A stretch of DNA of 64,000 nt from Romboutsia sp. CE17 (GCF_012317385.1 NZ_CP051144.1:1240001-1304000); one strand, 5' to 3'; numbered from the stretch's first letter, positions 46,981-55,562 are shown. Program-made: numbers and translations. Notes: generated by a model not told the origin, from the letters alone.

Positions 46981-47024
46981 AAAATAAAATGAGTTTATTT
47001 ATATTATGAAACTCATTTTATTTT
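46981..47024 (+). terminator. Terminator after the 53-residue membrane protein gene
   Basis: Perfect 16-bp arms AAAATAAAATGAGTTT / AAACTCATTTTATTTT with a 12-nt loop and following T-run, 6 nt after the stop codon; it supports expression of the small gene. Confidence 0.85.
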
Positions 47025-47261
47025 TTAGTCTTTATCATTAAAATTTTTGATAAAATTGATAGCTGCATGTATGTAACTTTAACAAATATCATATTTAATT
47101 TAATATCTAATACCATATCTAAAGCTAGATTACCATAAGAATTTTAATATTTTGAAGAAATACCTTTTTATTGCATATGTTTTGAGAATCAAATTTTTTT
47201 ATTTACTTAATACAAATCTCATGTTAATATAAAATTAGATATACTTATTGGAGGTTTTGAC
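47025..47261. other. Intergenic region upstream of degV
   Basis: AT-rich, about 235 bp. No ORF or hairpin that I can support. Confidence 0.4.
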
Positions 47262-48095
47262 ATGATTAAAATAGTTTGCGACAGTATATCGGATTTACCG
47301 ATAGAAATAATAAAAAAATATGATATAGAAATAGTTCCACTTACAGTACTATTTAACGGAATAGAATATTTAGATGGAAAAAACTTAACTTGCGATAAAT
47401 TTTATAAAATGCTTAGAGAAACAAGCTCTATGCCTAAAACATCTCAAGCTACATATGCTCAATTTAAATCTATCTTTGAAAAATATACAGATGATGATAT
47501 AGAAGTTCTATACATAGCAGGTTCTTCTGTAGCTTCAGGGACTTATCAAAGTTCTTTACTAGCTAAAAATGATGGGCATAATAATGTTACAGTTTTTGAT
47601 ACTTATAATGTGTCTATTGGAAGTGGTTTGTTTGTTATTAAAGCTTGTGAAATGGCTAACCAAGGATTATCTGTTAAAGAGATTGTCTCTAATTTAGAAT
47701 TATTAAAAGGTACAGAGGATGTAGTTTTTTCAGTTAATAACTTAGAATATTTAAAAATGGGCGGTAGAATTTCATCTACTAAAGCTACTTTAGGAAATTT
47801 ATTATCAATTAAACCTATTTTAGAAGTAAAAGATGGGTTAGTATCTCAAAGGTCTCAAGTTAGAGGTAAGAAACAAGTTTATTCAACATTAGCTAATTCT
47901 ATCATTAATAAGTATGGAAAAGACTTGACTGACAGAACTATTATAATTGGTTGTGGAGATAATGAAGATGATTTAAAACTTCTTAAAGACTGTTTATTGA
48001 AAGAAGCCACTATAGGAAACTTATATTTTGTTAATATAGGTTGTGTTGTTTGTTCTCACTCTGGTCCTGGTGTTCTTGGTATAGCTTGTATATAA
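47262..48095 (+). CDS. DegV family fatty-acid-binding protein (FakB-like)
   Basis: 277 residues. N-terminal CDSISDLPIEIIKKYDIEIVPL and YKMLRETSSMPKTSQ, plus the Ser/Gly-rich lipid-carboxylate site and VFSVNNLEYLKMGGRISSTKA, are characteristic of DegV/FakB proteins, which present fatty acids to a FakA kinase. fakA is not nearby. ATG after TTGGAGGTTTTGAC. Ends before a bidirectional terminator. Confidence 0.9.
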   Translation: MIKIVCDSISDLPIEIIKKYDIEIVPLTVLFNGIEYLDGKNLTCDKFYKMLRETSSMPKTSQATYAQFKSIFEKYTDDDIEVLYIAGSSVASGTYQSSLLAKNDGHNNVTVFDTYNVSIGSGLFVIKACEMANQGLSVKEIVSNLELLKGTEDVVFSVNNLEYLKMGGRISSTKATLGNLLSIKPILEVKDGLVSQRSQVRGKKQVYSTLANSIINKYGKDLTDRTIIIGCGDNEDDLKLLKDCLLKEATIGNLYFVNIGCVVCSHSGPGVLGIACI

Positions 48096-48166
48096 TTAAA
48101 TATTTTATATAAATAATTATCACTTTAAATGATTAAAATATATAAAAATTCTTATTAAATCAAAAT

Positions 48167-48192
48167 AAAAAGGAGCAGATATGCTCCTTTTT
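48167..48192. terminator. Bidirectional terminator between degV and MATE
   Basis: Perfect 11-bp stem AAAAAGGAGCA / TGCTCCTTTTT with a GATA loop, A- and T-run flanked, between convergent genes. Confidence 0.9.
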
Positions 48193-48193
48193 T

Positions 48194-49582
48194 CTAGTTA
48201 TTACTTATACTTACGTTACTTTTTATTTCATCCATATTGCTTAATACTTTTTTGTAAAAAATGCTAAACGATATTATAGTCGTAAGACATGCAACTATAT
48301 CAGCTACTGGCTCTGCAATTAATACTGCTTGCAATCCATTTTTCATAAACATTGGCAATATAAATATTAATGGAACCAAAAGTATAACCTTTCTTAAAAG
48401 AGCTAGCAATAATGATATCTTTGCTTGCCCTAAAGCCAAGAATGTTTGCTGGCATGCAATTTGTGCTCCAAATATAAACATCCCAGAGAAATATATTTTT
48501 ATACTCCATGAAGTTATTTCTACAAGCTCAGGCTTATCATTGAATATTCCAACAAAAAATTCTGGGAATATCATTAATAATACTACCATTACTGTTGAAT
48601 ACGTTAAACAAGATATTAAAAGAAGTTTGAATGTTTTTTTAACCCTATCTATGTTCTTAGCCCCAAAGTTATAACTTATTATAGGCTGAGCTCCTTGTGT
48701 AAGCCCCATAAGAGGCATAGTTATCATCTGCATAATACTACTCATTATAGTCATAGCCCCTATAGCTAAATCTCCACCATATTTTGATAGTTGATTATTT
48801 AAACTTATTAAAACTAAACTTTCGGTAGCTTGCATAATAAATGGAGCAACACCTAAAGAAACTATTGAAAAAATTATTTTTTTATCTATTTTTAGATATT
48901 TCTTTCTAATTTTTAAAATTGTTTTTTTCCCAAATAAAAAATTCAATACAAATACTGCTGATACTGCTTGAGCTGTTATAGTAGCTAATGCTGCTCCTTT
49001 AACACCCATATTAAGACCAAATATAAAAATAGGATCAAGTATAATATTTATAACTGCCCCAATTGCTACTGTGAACATTCCAATTTTAGCAAACCCTTGT
49101 GTATTTATAAATGGATTCATACCCATTGAAATCTGAACAAATATAGTACCTATAATATATATTGATAGGTAATCAAGGGCATATCCTATAGTAGCTTCAC
49201 TACCTCCAAAAGCCCAAAGAATTGGCTCTTTAAAAATGAAAAATACTATTGTTAATATAACCCCTACTATATTTAACATAGAGAAACTATTACTCATTAT
49301 TTTTTCTGCACCATCATTATCTTGTTCTCCCATTTTTATAGCAGTAAGAGGTGCACCACCCATACCTATTAAAGCACTAAATGCGGAAACTAATAAAATT
49401 ACTGGCATTGCCACTCCAACACCTGCCATAGCTAATTCACCATTAGGCATCCTACCAATAAATATTCTATCTACTATATTATATAATAGATTTACAATTT
49501 GAGCGATTATTGATGGAATTGCCAAATTCACAAGTAACTTCCCAATACCTCCATTACCTAAATCAACACTTTTCTTACTCAT
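48194..49582 (-). CDS. MATE family efflux transporter
   Basis: 462 residues, about 12 membrane spans in two related halves. Conserved NLLYNIVDRIFIGRMPNGELAMAGVG near the N-terminus and the mirrored GAQPIISYNFGAKN in the second half. A Na+- or H+-coupled multidrug or metabolite exporter. Starts after GGAGAGTATT. Distinct from the second, GC-richer MATE gene at the right edge. Confidence 0.92.
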   Translation of the reverse strand: MSKKSVDLGNGGIGKLLVNLAIPSIIAQIVNLLYNIVDRIFIGRMPNGELAMAGVGVAMPVILLVSAFSALIGMGGAPLTAIKMGEQDNDGAEKIMSNSFSMLNIVGVILTIVFFIFKEPILWAFGGSEATIGYALDYLSIYIIGTIFVQISMGMNPFINTQGFAKIGMFTVAIGAVINIILDPIFIFGLNMGVKGAALATITAQAVSAVFVLNFLFGKKTILKIRKKYLKIDKKIIFSIVSLGVAPFIMQATESLVLISLNNQLSKYGGDLAIGAMTIMSSIMQMITMPLMGLTQGAQPIISYNFGAKNIDRVKKTFKLLLISCLTYSTVMVVLLMIFPEFFVGIFNDKPELVEITSWSIKIYFSGMFIFGAQIACQQTFLALGQAKISLLLALLRKVILLVPLIFILPMFMKNGLQAVLIAEPVADIVACLTTIISFSIFYKKVLSNMDEIKSNVSISNN

Positions 49583-49850
49583 AATACTCTCCTTACTTAT
49601 TTATATTTAATAGTATGTTCCATAATAATTATATATATTATATCTATACTTATAATGTATATTTAATACACTATAGTATAGTATATCAAATATTCAAAAT
49701 AATTTAAAATATTTTTCCACTAGATAATTGGTAGGAAAATATAAGTATAAATTTTGCATTATCAAAATATGAATTTCTAGCTTTTTGCACTTAGGTGCCT
49801 CCTTATATTATTATGATAATATCATCATAATAACATAATTTAATAGTAAG

Positions 49851-50027
49851 CTTAATATAAGATTTAATTTTCATGGGCTTAGATATACTCGTGTTACTAT
49901 ATAATTTAAAATGAATCTAGATTCAATCTAGCTTGGATATAGTAGACTTTCTAATACAATGAATACTTACTCTCATACTACAGAAAAAATGATCCGTGAA
50001 TCTTTTGATATATTTGAAATGCTATAA
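49851..50027 (+). pseudogene. Tyrosine integrase C-terminal remnant
   Basis: In one continuous frame: LNIRFNFHGLRYTRVTI, stop, FKMNLDSI, stop, LGYSRLSNTMNTYSHTTEKM, then IRESFDIFEML and a stop. This matches the C-terminal catalytic part of phage/ICE tyrosine recombinases: HGLR (His-x-x-Arg box), LGHS-like LGYS, and the nucleophile Tyr in NTYSH. It carries two internal stops (TAA, TAG) and lacks everything upstream, so it is a relic of an old mobile element. Confidence 0.75.
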
Positions 50028-50071
50028 AATAAAATGCTACCATAAATTTATTGATGGTAGCATTTTATTTT
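50026..50071. terminator. Hairpin following the integrase remnant
   Basis: Perfect 18-bp stem (core AAAATGCTACCAT / ATGGTAGCATTTT) with a 10-nt loop, overlapping the remnant's stop codon. It may have been the integrase terminator and now ends the 77-residue gene at 50100 (minus). Confidence 0.8.
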
Positions 50072-50099
50072 ATTTAATCACTTAAAGTATTGGTATTAT

Positions 50100-50333
50100 C
50101 TAATTTACACTATTTAAATCAATATATGCTTCAATTTGAGGAATGTATAACATATTATTATTTATATGTGTATTTCCAAATTCCTTTAATTCTATACCTT
50201 CTTTATCCTCGGTTATTTTATATCTTACAACCTTGCTATCCTCACTTATAGTAAAGTGAAAATACATACCTTCATATTGTTTAAATCTAAAATTAAAATT
50301 ATCCCTTGTCAGTTTTACTTTCTTTTCTTCCAT
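50100..50333 (-). CDS. Small hypothetical protein
   Basis: 77 residues, likely a small beta-rich domain (FRFKQYEGMYFHFTISEDSK). No Cys, signal peptide or membrane segment; no family recognised. ATG after AAGGAAGGTTAATA. Followed on its strand by the 50026-50071 hairpin, making a self-contained unit. Confidence 0.6.
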   Translation of the reverse strand: MEEKKVKLTRDNFNFRFKQYEGMYFHFTISEDSKVVRYKITEDKEGIELKEFGNTHINNNMLYIPQIEAYIDLNSVN

Positions 50334-50474
50334 TATTAACCTTCCTTAAAAACAAAATTTATTTATAAAATATATTATATATTATTAATATAAAGTTTTT
50401 AATATATAATATATTTTTAATTATTATATATTTATCTTATAATATATGTATATGCATTTAATTAGGAGAGGTAT

Positions 50475-51590
50475 ATGAGAAAAAAAATTAGAATTTTAAT
50501 CTTTATGTTATTCCCATTAACATTAATTATTAACTATTTAGCGTCAAAATTTCCAAGCTTTATAGAAACATACTATACTAGAAAAATTAATAAATTTACT
50601 GTTCAAATTTTAAGTAATATAAGTGGTTTATTTACTTTCTCAATTTATGAATTAATAATTTATTTGTTAATAGTAAGTATAATTACTTTTTTAGTATATT
50701 GTTTTGTATTATTTATAAGATTTAGATATAAATTTTTTATATTTTTAAAAAAATCACTTTTGAATATACTCTCATTTATTTCCATTTCATATTTTTTATT
50801 TATTTTACTTTGGGGAATTAATTATAATAAAACACCTTTGAAATATGTACTATTAAAAGAATATAATGACTTTGATAATATAAATATTAATTATAATGTT
50901 GAAGACTTAAAAAATCTCTATAATTTTCTCATTATAAAAACTAATGAAAGCAGATGTAATGTTCATGAGGATATTAATGGTATAATGAAATTAAATACAA
51001 ACTATGTAGGAGTAATAGAAAGAGCAAATATAGGATTTAATAAAATATCTCATATAATTCCAAATTTAGATGGAAATTATTCTAATGTAAAATATGTACT
51101 CTCTTCAAACTTAATGTGTTATACAGGTATTACAGGAATATATTTTCCTTTTACAGGAGAAGCAAATATAAATATTTCTACTTTGGATATGTCGATTCCT
51201 TCTACAACGCTTCATGAGATGGCTCATCAAAGAGGCTATGCTAGTGAAGATGAAGCAAACTTTATATCATATTTAGCTTGTATTAATCATACTGATACTG
51301 ATTTTATATACTCTGGTTATAAATTAGCTCTTACTCATACAGCCTCTACTCTAAAAAGGGTAGACTATGATTCTTATTTCGAATTAACAAAACAACTCTC
51401 AAATGATGTTATCAATGATATTAATGCTAATAATAAATTTTGGGAGAAGTATGAGGGTAAAATTAATGATATTTCTAATAAATTTAATGACTCTTATTTA
51501 AAATCAAATGGAGTTACTGAAGGTAATAAAAGTTATGGAAAAATGGTTGACTTACTATTAACATATTATAAACTTAATAACACTCTTTAA
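50475..51590 (+). CDS. DUF3810 membrane metalloprotease-like protein
   Basis: 371 residues: three hydrophobic segments (about 7-22, 55-80 and 92-114) then a long soluble domain. The zinc-protease motif HEMAH is at 247-251, followed by RGYASEDEANF with a likely third-ligand Glu, as in DUF3810 proteins. Presumably a membrane-bound peptidase of unknown substrate. ATG after TTAGGAGAGGTAT. The stop codon lies at the base of its terminator. Confidence 0.82.
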   Translation: MRKKIRILIFMLFPLTLIINYLASKFPSFIETYYTRKINKFTVQILSNISGLFTFSIYELIIYLLIVSIITFLVYCFVLFIRFRYKFFIFLKKSLLNILSFISISYFLFILLWGINYNKTPLKYVLLKEYNDFDNININYNVEDLKNLYNFLIIKTNESRCNVHEDINGIMKLNTNYVGVIERANIGFNKISHIIPNLDGNYSNVKYVLSSNLMCYTGITGIYFPFTGEANINISTLDMSIPSTTLHEMAHQRGYASEDEANFISYLACINHTDTDFIYSGYKLALTHTASTLKRVDYDSYFELTKQLSNDVINDINANNKFWEKYEGKINDISNKFNDSYLKSNGVTEGNKSYGKMVDLLLTYYKLNNTL

Positions 51591-51599
51591 GTAAAAAAG

Positions 51600-51649
51600 T
51601 GTAAGCATATACTATATTTATATAACATATACTTACACTTTTTTTACTT
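51600..51649 (+). terminator. Terminator after the DUF3810 gene
   Basis: Long hairpin with arms GTGTAAGCATATAC... and ...ATATACTTACAC followed by a seven-T run; also the left member of a pair of similar palindromes (see 54632-54671). Confidence 0.8.
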
Positions 51650-52415
51650 ATAATTTAGCCCTCAATACATCTACTTCTTTTAATAATTTATTTTCTTCTT
51701 TATTTAATATATATAACCTATCTTCTATTTCTTTTCTATATGTTTTTATATAAATTTCATCATCAATATCTATATTAAACGGAAATATATCTTCCATAGA
51801 CTTTATCTCTTTTTTTAGTTCATTAATTTCATTTATTAATTCTTCTGAAGTATATACTTTGGTTGGCTTATAGTTATCCAATAATACATTTGATATCATC
51901 TTCAACTTGCCTATATCATTATAAATATATGCTAATTCAGTTTTCTCCCATAATCTCTCTTTATTCTTATCCATCTTATTAAAAATAGGACTTATTCTTA
52001 CTAGCATTTTTTTATATAAATTTGAAAATTCTGTTTTATAGTAAAAATTCTTTTCATAACTAATTATATATGCCCTTGCTTCTTCTGCCAAATTATTAAT
52101 AACTAAAATTTGCTTAATTAAAGGAGAAATATTTTTATTTATAATATTATTCATATTTTCTTCATCAAATATCAACTTCGACTTTAGGGTAGACTTCACT
52201 ATACTTTTTTCTATATTTAATTTTTTAATCCTTACCTTCAATTCTATTTCTTTTATCATTAAGTCAAAAGACATACATATATGTTTAGCATCTAAGTATA
52301 TCTGTTTCTTAAGCATTAAAAAATCTCTTTCTTCTATTGTATCAATATACTCTTTAAGTAACTCATTATAATTATATTTATAAAAATCATGTATATTTTT
52401 TACTGAATCACTCAT
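51648..52415 (-). CDS. Helical/coiled-coil hypothetical protein
   Basis: 255 residues, almost wholly alpha-helical and charged (LLKEYIDTIEERDFLMLKKQ; C-terminal LNKEENKLLKEVDVLRAKL), no membrane span or signal. No family recognised. Start after GGGGGGACATTCAA. It lies just before the collagen-like gene on the opposite strand, and could be a sporulation-related protein by location only. Confidence 0.6.
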   Translation of the reverse strand: MSDSVKNIHDFYKYNYNELLKEYIDTIEERDFLMLKKQIYLDAKHICMSFDLMIKEIELKVRIKKLNIEKSIVKSTLKSKLIFDEENMNNIINKNISPLIKQILVINNLAEEARAYIISYEKNFYYKTEFSNLYKKMLVRISPIFNKMDKNKERLWEKTELAYIYNDIGKLKMISNVLLDNYKPTKVYTSEELINEINELKKEIKSMEDIFPFNIDIDDEIYIKTYRKEIEDRLYILNKEENKLLKEVDVLRAKL

Positions 52416-52600
52416 TTGAATGTCCCCCCAAAACCCTTTTTTTATAAATACTACATTATTTTGCCTTACTCCTCTTTTCTTTGTTGTATTTATTCATTAA
52501 ATAAAAAATTCTATTACTATATGTCCCACTTTATTTTTTTTATCATATAAATATAATACGTAGATATACTACTAAAATAATTAACATGGAGTGTCATATT

Positions 52601-53569
52601 ATGGAAAGAAACTGTACAAATAAAATTAATTCATGCAAATGTAATCACTGTAACCAATCTTCATGTAAGGAATTAAAAATTGACAAAACATGCAAAAATA
52701 AAAAAGTTTATTGCTCTGGAAAAATGAATCCTTCATTTTGCCCTATGTTTGTTATTCCTGTGAATTGTGAAGATTTCCAAATTTTTAATATACTACGTAG
52801 TTGTATTGGCAGAACAGTAGGACTTAAGTTAGACTGTAGTGACTGTATATTAAGACTAAAAATTTGCCAAGTTAATCAATGCGTAGTTACTGGTAAAACA
52901 TCATCTGGTAAAGGGCCTATCTATATTAAATTAAGCTCTATCCAGTATGTTGATATTGGTAAAGAAGTTTATATAAATCCATTATGTAATTTAGGAGCTG
53001 GTATACAAGGCCCTCCTGGTCCTATGGGCCCTAAAGGACCTAAAGGTGATATGGGGCCTGCTGGTCCTATGGGTCCTAAAGGATCTAAAGGTAATATGGG
53101 ACCTGCTGGTCCTATAGGTCCTATGGGACCTAAGGGTAGTATGGGGCCTGCTGGTCCTATGGGTCCTATGGGACCTAAGGGTAATATGGGGCCTGCTGGT
53201 CCTATGGGTCCTGTTGGTCCTCAAGGCAATATTGGCCCTGCTGGTCCTACTGGTCCTCAAGGCAATATGGGGCCTGTTGGTCCTACTGGTCCTCAAGGTA
53301 GTATGGGTCCTACTGGTCCTACTGGTCTTCAAGGTAGTATGGGTCCTACTGGTCCTACTGGTCCTCAAGGTAGTATGGGGCCTGCTGGTCCTACTGGTCT
53401 TCAAGGTAGTATGGGGCCTGCTGGTCCTACTGGTCCTCAAGGTAATATGGGGCCTGCTGGTCCTGCCGGTCCTAAAGGTAATACGGGTCCTGTCGGTCCT
53501 ACTGGAGTCGTTGCAACTCCAGAAAACAAAATAAAACAGACACCTAAAAAAGTACCTTATAAAAAATAG
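52601..53569 (+). CDS. Collagen-like (BclA-type) spore-surface protein
   Basis: 322 residues: an N-terminal Cys-rich head of about 135 residues (about 17 Cys, e.g. [11 protein letters not shown]) and about 55 uninterrupted Gly-X-Y triplets ([14 protein letters not shown] onward), then a short basic tail [20 protein letters not shown]. Collagen-like filaments in spore-formers usually coat the exosporium. Unlike BclA there is no C-terminal globular trimerization domain. I use the ATG at 52601, after GGAGTG; another ATG at 52586 precedes that site. The triplet DNA is locally G+C-rich. Confidence 0.8.
   Translation: MERNCTNKINSCKCNHCNQSSCKELKIDKTCKNKKVYCSGKMNPSFCPMFVIPVNCEDFQIFNILRSCIGRTVGLKLDCSDCILRLKICQVNQCVVTGKTSSGKGPIYIKLSSIQYVDIGKEVYINPLCNLGAGIQGPPGPMGPKGPKGDMGPAGPMGPKGSKGNMGPAGPIGPMGPKGSMGPAGPMGPMGPKGNMGPAGPMGPVGPQGNIGPAGPTGPQGNMGPVGPTGPQGSMGPTGPTGLQGSMGPTGPTGPQGSMGPAGPTGLQGSMGPAGPTGPQGNMGPAGPAGPKGNTGPVGPTGVVATPENKIKQTPKKVPYKK
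53009..53506 (+). repeat. Collagen triplet repeat DNA
   Basis: About 55 triplets encoded by 9-bp units (GGTCCTATG, GGTCCTACT, GGTCCTCAA, GGTAGTATG) arranged in 27-bp higher-order copies such as GPTGPQGSM in the 3' half. The near-identity of copies indicates recent expansion and likely length variation between strains. Confidence 0.85.
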
Positions 53570-53578
53570 CTTACACTT

Positions 53579-53619
53579 TATAAAAAGATAAGTTCGTATT
53601 ATGAACTTATCTTTTTATA
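53579..53619. terminator. Terminator between collagen-like and GIY-YIG genes
   Basis: Perfect 17-bp stem (core AAAAAGATAAGTTC / GAACTTATCTTTTT) with a 7-nt loop, flanked by AT tracts; serves both convergent genes. Confidence 0.88.
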
Positions 53620-53640
53620 ATTTTATTTAATATTACCTAT

Positions 53641-53979
53641 TTATTTTTTATTTTTATTAAGTATAGTTTTATTATTAATATTTTTTATACCTACTAGGTA
53701 TTCTTCCCTATTTTCTAATTCTTCTAATAAAAGTTCCGGATTCTTAATAATTAAAAGTTTTTTATTTCTATTAAATTTTTTTATATATGATTCTAACTTC
53801 ATTGCCTTACTTTTCGAATTACTAATATAGTAAACCTCTAAATTTTTAAATCCTTTAGCTCTAGTATACTTAGAATTAATTCCTTTTTTATGTTCTAAAA
53901 TTCGTCTATTTATATCACTAGTATATCCTGTATATAGTGACTCATCTTTGCATCTAATTATATAAGTATAGTACATCAT
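53641..53979 (-). CDS. GIY-YIG domain protein (UPF0213/YhbQ-like)
   Basis: 112 residues; stand-alone GIY-YIG fold: YYTYIIRCKDESLYTGYTSD, RRILEHKKG and KAMKLESYIKKFNRNKK. Family members are implicated in DNA damage responses; activity is not firmly established. Two ATGs in tandem (53977-53979, 53974-53976) lie unusually far (31 nt) from an AGGAGG; the gap is filled by a perfect 26-nt palindrome (see 53984-54016). Confidence 0.82.
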   Translation of the reverse strand: MMYYTYIIRCKDESLYTGYTSDINRRILEHKKGINSKYTRAKGFKNLEVYYISNSKSKAMKLESYIKKFNRNKKLLIIKNPELLLEELENREEYLVGIKNINNKTILNKNKK

Positions 53980-53983
53980 AAAA

Positions 53984-54016
53984 TTAAATATTGAAATTTC
54001 AATATTTAAACCTCCT
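53984..54016 (-). promoter_or_regulatory. Palindrome between the ribosome-binding site and start of the GIY-YIG gene
   Basis: On the minus strand AGGAGG (54011-54016) is followed by 1 nt, a perfect 26-nt palindrome (53984-54009, TTAAATATTGAAA and its complement), 4 nt, then the ATG. If the palindrome folds, the effective spacer is about 5 nt; unfolded it is 31 nt. This could make translation depend on folding, e.g. on temperature. Alternatively it is a DNA operator. Confidence 0.5.
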
Positions 54017-54104
54017 ATCTTTTATTTTATATCAGTAAATTATCAATTTAATATTAATCTACAGTTTTTATCAAAGTTATTAATAAATTATTCATAATAT
54101 TAAA

Positions 54105-54125
54105 AAGAGGGTTATACACCCTCTT
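54105..54125 (-). terminator. Terminator-like hairpin
   Basis: 8-bp stem AAGAGGGT / ACCCTCTT with a 5-nt loop, followed on the minus strand by TTTTTAATATT. No intact minus-strand gene lies directly upstream of it before the ferredoxin gene. Confidence 0.65.
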
Positions 54126-54439
54126 CTTATTTATAATATAGAAAAAAATTATTTTTTACAATAAAACATTCAATTTTTCATATTTTCGTCAAATTTAATA
54201 TGAGGATATCATATGTACTCTCATTTTAGTTTGTATATATTACATGACTATCTCTGCATCTCTAGAGCTTCTTTATAAATTAAGTGAATTAAAGATTAAG
54301 CATGATTGGTATAAATTAAATGAATTTTAGAATATAGTAATTAGTTTATTTAAATTCTAAACTAATACCTTATCTCTCTTATGTAATAAGAAAAACACAG
54401 AAAACTTTAACTGTTAAAAATAATATTAGATATATAAGA
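54126..54439. other. Degenerate region upstream of the second integrase remnant
   Basis: No intact gene. Between about 54243 and 54330 a 28-codon frame (MTISASLELLYKLSELKIKH...) without a ribosome site might be integrase-derived, but I cannot support this. It is probably decayed mobile DNA together with the adjoining remnant. Confidence 0.35.
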
Positions 54440-54616
54440 ATGCATAGTTTAATAAACACTCATTCTCTTATATTACTTTTATATGAAACAGAGTTTAAAA
54501 CTATATTTAATAGACTGGGACATATTGACATAAAAGTTACACTAAATAGATATTCTCATATTCTTAAGGAAATAAATTACAATACTTATAAAAAATATAT
54601 CAAGCATTGTGTTTAG
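54440..54616 (+). pseudogene. Second tyrosine integrase C-terminal remnant
   Basis: A 58-codon open frame MHSLINTHSLILLLYETEFK, then TIFNRLGHIDIKVTLNRYSH, ILKE and a short tail to TAG. RLGH.DIKVTLNRYSH is the C-terminal catalytic motif of Tn916/phage-type integrases with nucleophile Tyr in NRYSH, but the His-x-x-Arg box is degraded (HSLI for HDLR). The frame stays open upstream for about 15 codons (..VKNNIRYIR). No ribosome site; the N-terminal parts are gone. Its motif differs from the 49851 remnant, so it comes from a different integrase. Confidence 0.72.
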
Positions 54617-54631
54617 GAAATGTTATCAATT

Positions 54632-54671
54632 CTGTAAGTATACATTAAAATATTTTAGTGTATACTTACAG
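54632..54671. repeat. 40-nt palindromic element
   Basis: Perfect 13-bp arms CTGTAAGTATACA / TGTATACTTACAG with an inner near-palindrome TTAAAATATTTTAG. Not followed by a T-run on either strand, so not an obvious terminator; it may still end the ferredoxin transcript. Resembles the hairpin at 51600-51640 in ends (TGTAAG...ATACTTACA) and length. Confidence 0.55.
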
Positions 54672-54693
54672 TTGGATTTATGTTTATTTAAAC

Positions 54694-54882
54694 TTACTCT
54701 ACTTCTATAGCATCAACTGGACAACTTTCAGCTGCTTCTTTAGCTGAATCTTCATATCCATCTGGCACTGGATCTGCAATAACATGAGATTTACCATCAT
54801 CTTTCATCTCAAATACTTCTGGACATACTGATGGGCAAACTCCACATCCTATACATGTGTCTTGATCTACTCTTGCTTTCAT
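54694..54882 (-). CDS. Ferredoxin, bacterial [4Fe-4S] type
   Basis: 62 residues: Cys ligands in TCIGCGVCPSVCPEVF and the distal ESCPVDAIEVE. The second motif has lost the CxxCxxC needed for a second cluster, so it probably binds one [4Fe-4S] cluster, as in Thermotoga- or Pyrococcus-type ferredoxins. ATG after AGGAGGAATTATTT. Monocistronic electron carrier. Confidence 0.92.
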   Translation of the reverse strand: MKARVDQDTCIGCGVCPSVCPEVFEMKDDGKSHVIADPVPDGYEDSAKEAAESCPVDAIEVE

Positions 54883-54953
54883 AAATAATTCCTCCTATCT
54901 TTATTTTATGAATCTTTACTTCATATCTAAATTTATTATTCCCTCAAATAAAA

Positions 54954-54979
54954 AAAATACCCAAAATATTAGGTATTTT
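54954..54979 (-). terminator. Terminator after cysE
   Basis: 8-bp stem AAAATACC / GGTATTTT, followed on the minus strand by an extended T-run. Confidence 0.78.
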
Positions 54980-54991
54980 ATTATTTTATAT

Positions 54992-55540
54992 TTAGCAGTC
55001 CAGTCCTATTACATTTTCTAGTCCTTTTTGAATTTTAATTTTGGCTGGTATCCCAACTGCAGTTGAGTTATTAGGAACATCTTTTAATACAACTGAGTTT
55101 GCACCTATTTTCACATTATTTCCAATAATTATTGGTCCTAATATTTTTGCTCCAGATCCAATAACTACATCATTTCCTATTGTTGGGTGTCTTTTCCAAT
55201 CTCTTTCATTACCAGTCGCACCCAATGTTACTCCATGATATATTGTTACTCTATCACCAATTATTGTAGCCTCTCCTATAACTACACCCATACCATGATC
55301 AATTAAAGTAGATTCTCCTATAATCGCACCTGGATGTATTTCAATTCCTGTAAATAACCTAGCTATCTGAGATATTAATCTTGCTATAAAAAATATCTTT
55401 TTAGTATGAAAAAAATGAGAAATTCTATACATTATCAATGCATGAATTGATGGATATAGTAGAAAAACTTCAAACTTATTTCTAGCAGCCGGATCATTTT
55501 GCATTATATAATCTATATCTTTTTTTAAATGATAAAACAA
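54992..55540 (-). CDS. cysE: Serine O-acetyltransferase
   Basis: Acetylates serine, the first step to cysteine. 182 residues, the short clostridial/bacillal CysE: helical N-terminal part ([17 protein letters not shown]) and a left-handed beta helix of hexapeptide repeats with catalytic-region [21 protein letters not shown] and [18 protein letters not shown]. The start is TTG (55538-55540), 10 nt after AAAGGA. Directly downstream of cysK (22 bp), same operon. Confidence 0.94.
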   Translation of the reverse strand: MFYHLKKDIDYIMQNDPAARNKFEVFLLYPSIHALIMYRISHFFHTKKIFFIARLISQIARLFTGIEIHPGAIIGESTLIDHGMGVVIGEATIIGDRVTIYHGVTLGATGNERDWKRHPTIGNDVVIGSGAKILGPIIIGNNVKIGANSVVLKDVPNNSTAVGIPAKIKIQKGLENVIGLDC

Positions 55541-55562
55541 AATGTATCATCCTTTCTTTTAC

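Noticed and set aside
52991-53440. Long Arg/Thr-rich frame antisense to the collagen-like gene
   Set aside because: It is the complement of Gly-X-Y codons; composition is dictated by the repeats and there is no ribosome site.
53009-53506. Possible CRISPR-like or tandem regulatory repeat
   Set aside because: The repeats are contiguous 9/27-bp coding units in frame with Gly-X-Y triplets, without spacers.
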